A DNA stretch of 24,041 nt, taken from NCBI GenBank assembly GCA_964550435.1, contig CAZJZI010000040.1, forward strand, positions 1-24,041, written 5' to 3'. The translations under genes and the position numbers were made by a program. Origin of the DNA: UBA11400 sp964550435 (GTDB lineage: Bacteria; Bacteroidota; Rhodothermia; Balneolales; HLUCCA01). Shown piece by piece: positions 23,989 to 24,041 of the stretch. Within the stretch, counting starts at the first letter, position 1, and each line of letters begins with the position of its first letter. The notes under the pieces were generated by a model. It was not told the DNA's origin, did no database searches, and worked only from the letters and a program-made list of their open reading frames with translations.

Positions 23989-24041
23989 CCGCTCAACCGC
24001 TCAACCGCTCAACCGCTCAACCGCTCAACCGCTCAACCGCT
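23989..24041. repeat. Octamer tandem array (CCGCTCAA)
   Basis: Six perfect copies of CCGCTCAA plus CCGCT run into the last base of the window, so the full length is unknown. It lies about 100 bp after the porZ stop in otherwise gene-free sequence. Confidence 0.95.

Noticed and set aside
23989..24041. GCTCAAC in the octamer array resembling an integron attC core (RYYYAAC)
   Set aside because: The match follows from the tandem unit, and no paired GTTRRRY site, attC stem layout, integrase or cassette gene is seen.

Overview
The window looks like a chromosomal piece of a Bacteroidota-type (FCB group) bacterium. The support is: a PorZ-like protein with a C-terminal type IX secretion sorting domain, a DUF5686 protein with an N-terminal carboxypeptidase-regulatory-like domain, a DUF4293 protein, few Shine-Dalgarno sequences, and promoter -7 boxes resembling the Bacteroidota TAnnTTTG type. 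A marine Balneolota/Rhodothermota-like lineage would fit the Rsb partner-switching module, but I cannot prove the phylum from the sequence alone. No phage, transposon, CRISPR array or rRNA is visible.

Layout. 113-2161 (minus): gmd and fcl, the two steps from GDP-mannose to GDP-L-fucose. 2355-4832 (plus): a Wzx-type flippase and a family 2 glycosyltransferase. 4829-9263 (minus): SLBB/Wza-type export protein, Wzz-type chain-length regulator and O-antigen ligase/polymerase, in transcription order. Together these form one end of a fucose-containing surface polysaccharide locus, which may continue left of the window. 9400-11817: two EamA/DMT transporters flanking a DUF4293 membrane protein. 12165-13673 (plus): an MltF-like lytic transglycosylase, closed by a good intrinsic terminator. 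13727-16267 (minus): an rsbV-rsbW-rsbU partner-switching operon with no sigma factor nearby. 16268-16917: a 650-bp intergenic stretch with a G-rich heptamer array and a perfect 42-bp tandem duplication. 16918-17400: a SPOR-domain lipoprotein. 17666-18759: a MarR regulator plus an MhqD-like hydrolase behind an operator-like promoter. 18757-18829 (minus): tRNA-Arg(CCT), whose 3' end overlaps the hydrolase stop codon. 19061-23886: the DUF5686 outer-membrane protein and the PorZ-like protein. The window closes with a 14-bp inverted repeat and an octamer array.

The genes are mostly ordinary cell-envelope functions. The less ordinary material is between genes: several short tandem arrays (7-mers at the left edge, next to fcl and upstream of the lipoprotein; 8-mers at the right edge), an inverted repeat spanning the porZ stop codon, a repeated TATATTT(C/G) promoter box always facing the next gene, and a candidate MarR operator. 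I see no convincing new multi-gene system. The repeat arrays and the regulatory sites are the best candidates for follow-up.
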